DNA of 5,659 nucleotides. It comes from Bacteroidales bacterium. Lineage in GTDB: Bacteria; Bacteroidota; Bacteroidia; Bacteroidales; UBA3824. The DNA lies in assembly GCA_017645985.1 (NCBI GenBank), contig JAGCNK010000079.1, positions 1 through 5,659 of the forward strand, given 5' to 3'. The notes under the pieces were generated by a model. It saw only the letters and a program-made list of their open reading frames with translations, had not been told where the DNA came from and searched no databases. Of the stretch, positions 5,426 through 5,659 are shown piece after piece. Numbering within the stretch: position 1 is the first letter of the stretch; the number at the start of each line of letters is the position of its first letter. The position numbers were made by a program, and so were the translations under genes.

Positions 5426-5659
5426 ATGGCAAAACTTATAGGAAGACACTCAGAATCAGCACAATTAGACGAAATAATGAAGTCAGATAATCCAGAGTTT
5501 GTGGTAATTTTTGGTCGTAGAAGAATTGGCAAGACTTTTCTCATAAATCAATATTTTGGCGACCATTTTACATTCAAACATACAGGATTAGCCTCCAAAA
5601 ACAAGACTGAGCAATTACAAAATTTTGGCGAAACACTCCGCAATTTTGGTTCTAAATTA
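5426..5659 (+). CDS. AAA-family ATPase (archaeal ATPase_2/DUF234 type), N-terminal part (cut by window edge)
   Basis: The frame is open for 78 codons from ATG at 5426 to the window end. It begins MAKLIGRHSESAQLDEIM, close to the usual (I/F)xGRxxExxxL opening of this family, and has a P-loop GRRRIGKT at residues 30-37 after the hydrophobic strand FVVIF. FTFKHTGL at 48-55 fits the strand and loop that follow. Walker B, the sensor motifs and the C-terminal DUF234 part would lie to the right. Full-length members are usually about 370-480 residues. Their role is not well established; they are common in many paralogous copies in Bacteroidales and archaea, and the C-terminal part is related to nuclease-like folds. 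The start is supported by the short leader from the -7 box at 5393-5400. The GRR(R/x)xGKT form separates it from ordinary AAA+ proteins. Confidence 0.88.
   Translation, partial: MAKLIGRHSESAQLDEIMKSDNPEFVVIFGRRRIGKTFLINQYFGDHFTFKHTGLASKNKTEQLQNFGETLRNFGSKL

Noticed and set aside
845..5659. Adhesin, decayed nuclease-like gene and AAA ATPase considered together as one new defence or toxin system
   Set aside because: The adhesin ends in its own terminator, the remnant is on the opposite strand and broken, and the ATPase has its own promoter; nothing ties them into one unit.

Overview
The window looks like a piece of a Bacteroidales (Bacteroidota) chromosome. Three things point there: TAnnTTTG-type promoter boxes followed by AT-rich leaders without Shine-Dalgarno sequences, a giant secreted protein ending in a type IX secretion (T9SS) type A sorting domain, and a Bacteroidales-style archaeal-type AAA ATPase. 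The type IX signal argues for a T9SS-bearing lineage rather than the genus Bacteroides. This is inference from sequence reading; no search was run.

Layout. (1) 1-318, minus strand: the first 106 codons of a DEAD-box RNA helicase that runs off the left edge. (2) 319-844: a 526-base divergent intergenic region. It holds a good minus-strand promoter for the helicase with a roughly 110-nt leader that can fold in two exclusive ways, a candidate plus-strand promoter about 310 bases ahead of the big gene, and a 121-bp nested palindrome (652-772). The palindrome lies inside an open, protein-like frame that ends at 823 and lacks an ATG. (3) 845-5023, plus strand: one 1392-residue exported protein that fills most of the window. 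It has a signal peptide, four BspA/DUF285-type leucine-rich modules, three group-3 bacterial Ig-like domains, a GLUG-like region and a T9SS C-terminal domain. (4) 5023-5094: a small hairpin touching the stop codon, then a strong intrinsic terminator. (5) 5095-5425: an intergenic region with a minus-strand remnant of a PD-(D/E)XK/AAA-ATPase-like gene (about 5135-5283), then three copies of TGGCTGTAACTA, two of them forming a 14-bp palindrome, and a consensus -7 box. Nothing recognisable lies in 5095-5134. (6) 5426-5659, plus strand: the first 78 codons of an AAA-family ATPase (ATPase_2/DUF234 type) cut by the right edge.

The three genes do not look like an operon. The helicase is divergent from the adhesin, the adhesin has its own terminator, and the ATPase has its own promoter and likely operator. 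No CRISPR array, insertion sequence, tRNA or rRNA gene was seen. The most interesting signals are the modular, internally duplicated adhesin, the structured regions in front of the helicase and the adhesin, the phased repeat array in front of the ATPase, and the decayed nuclease-like gene beside it.
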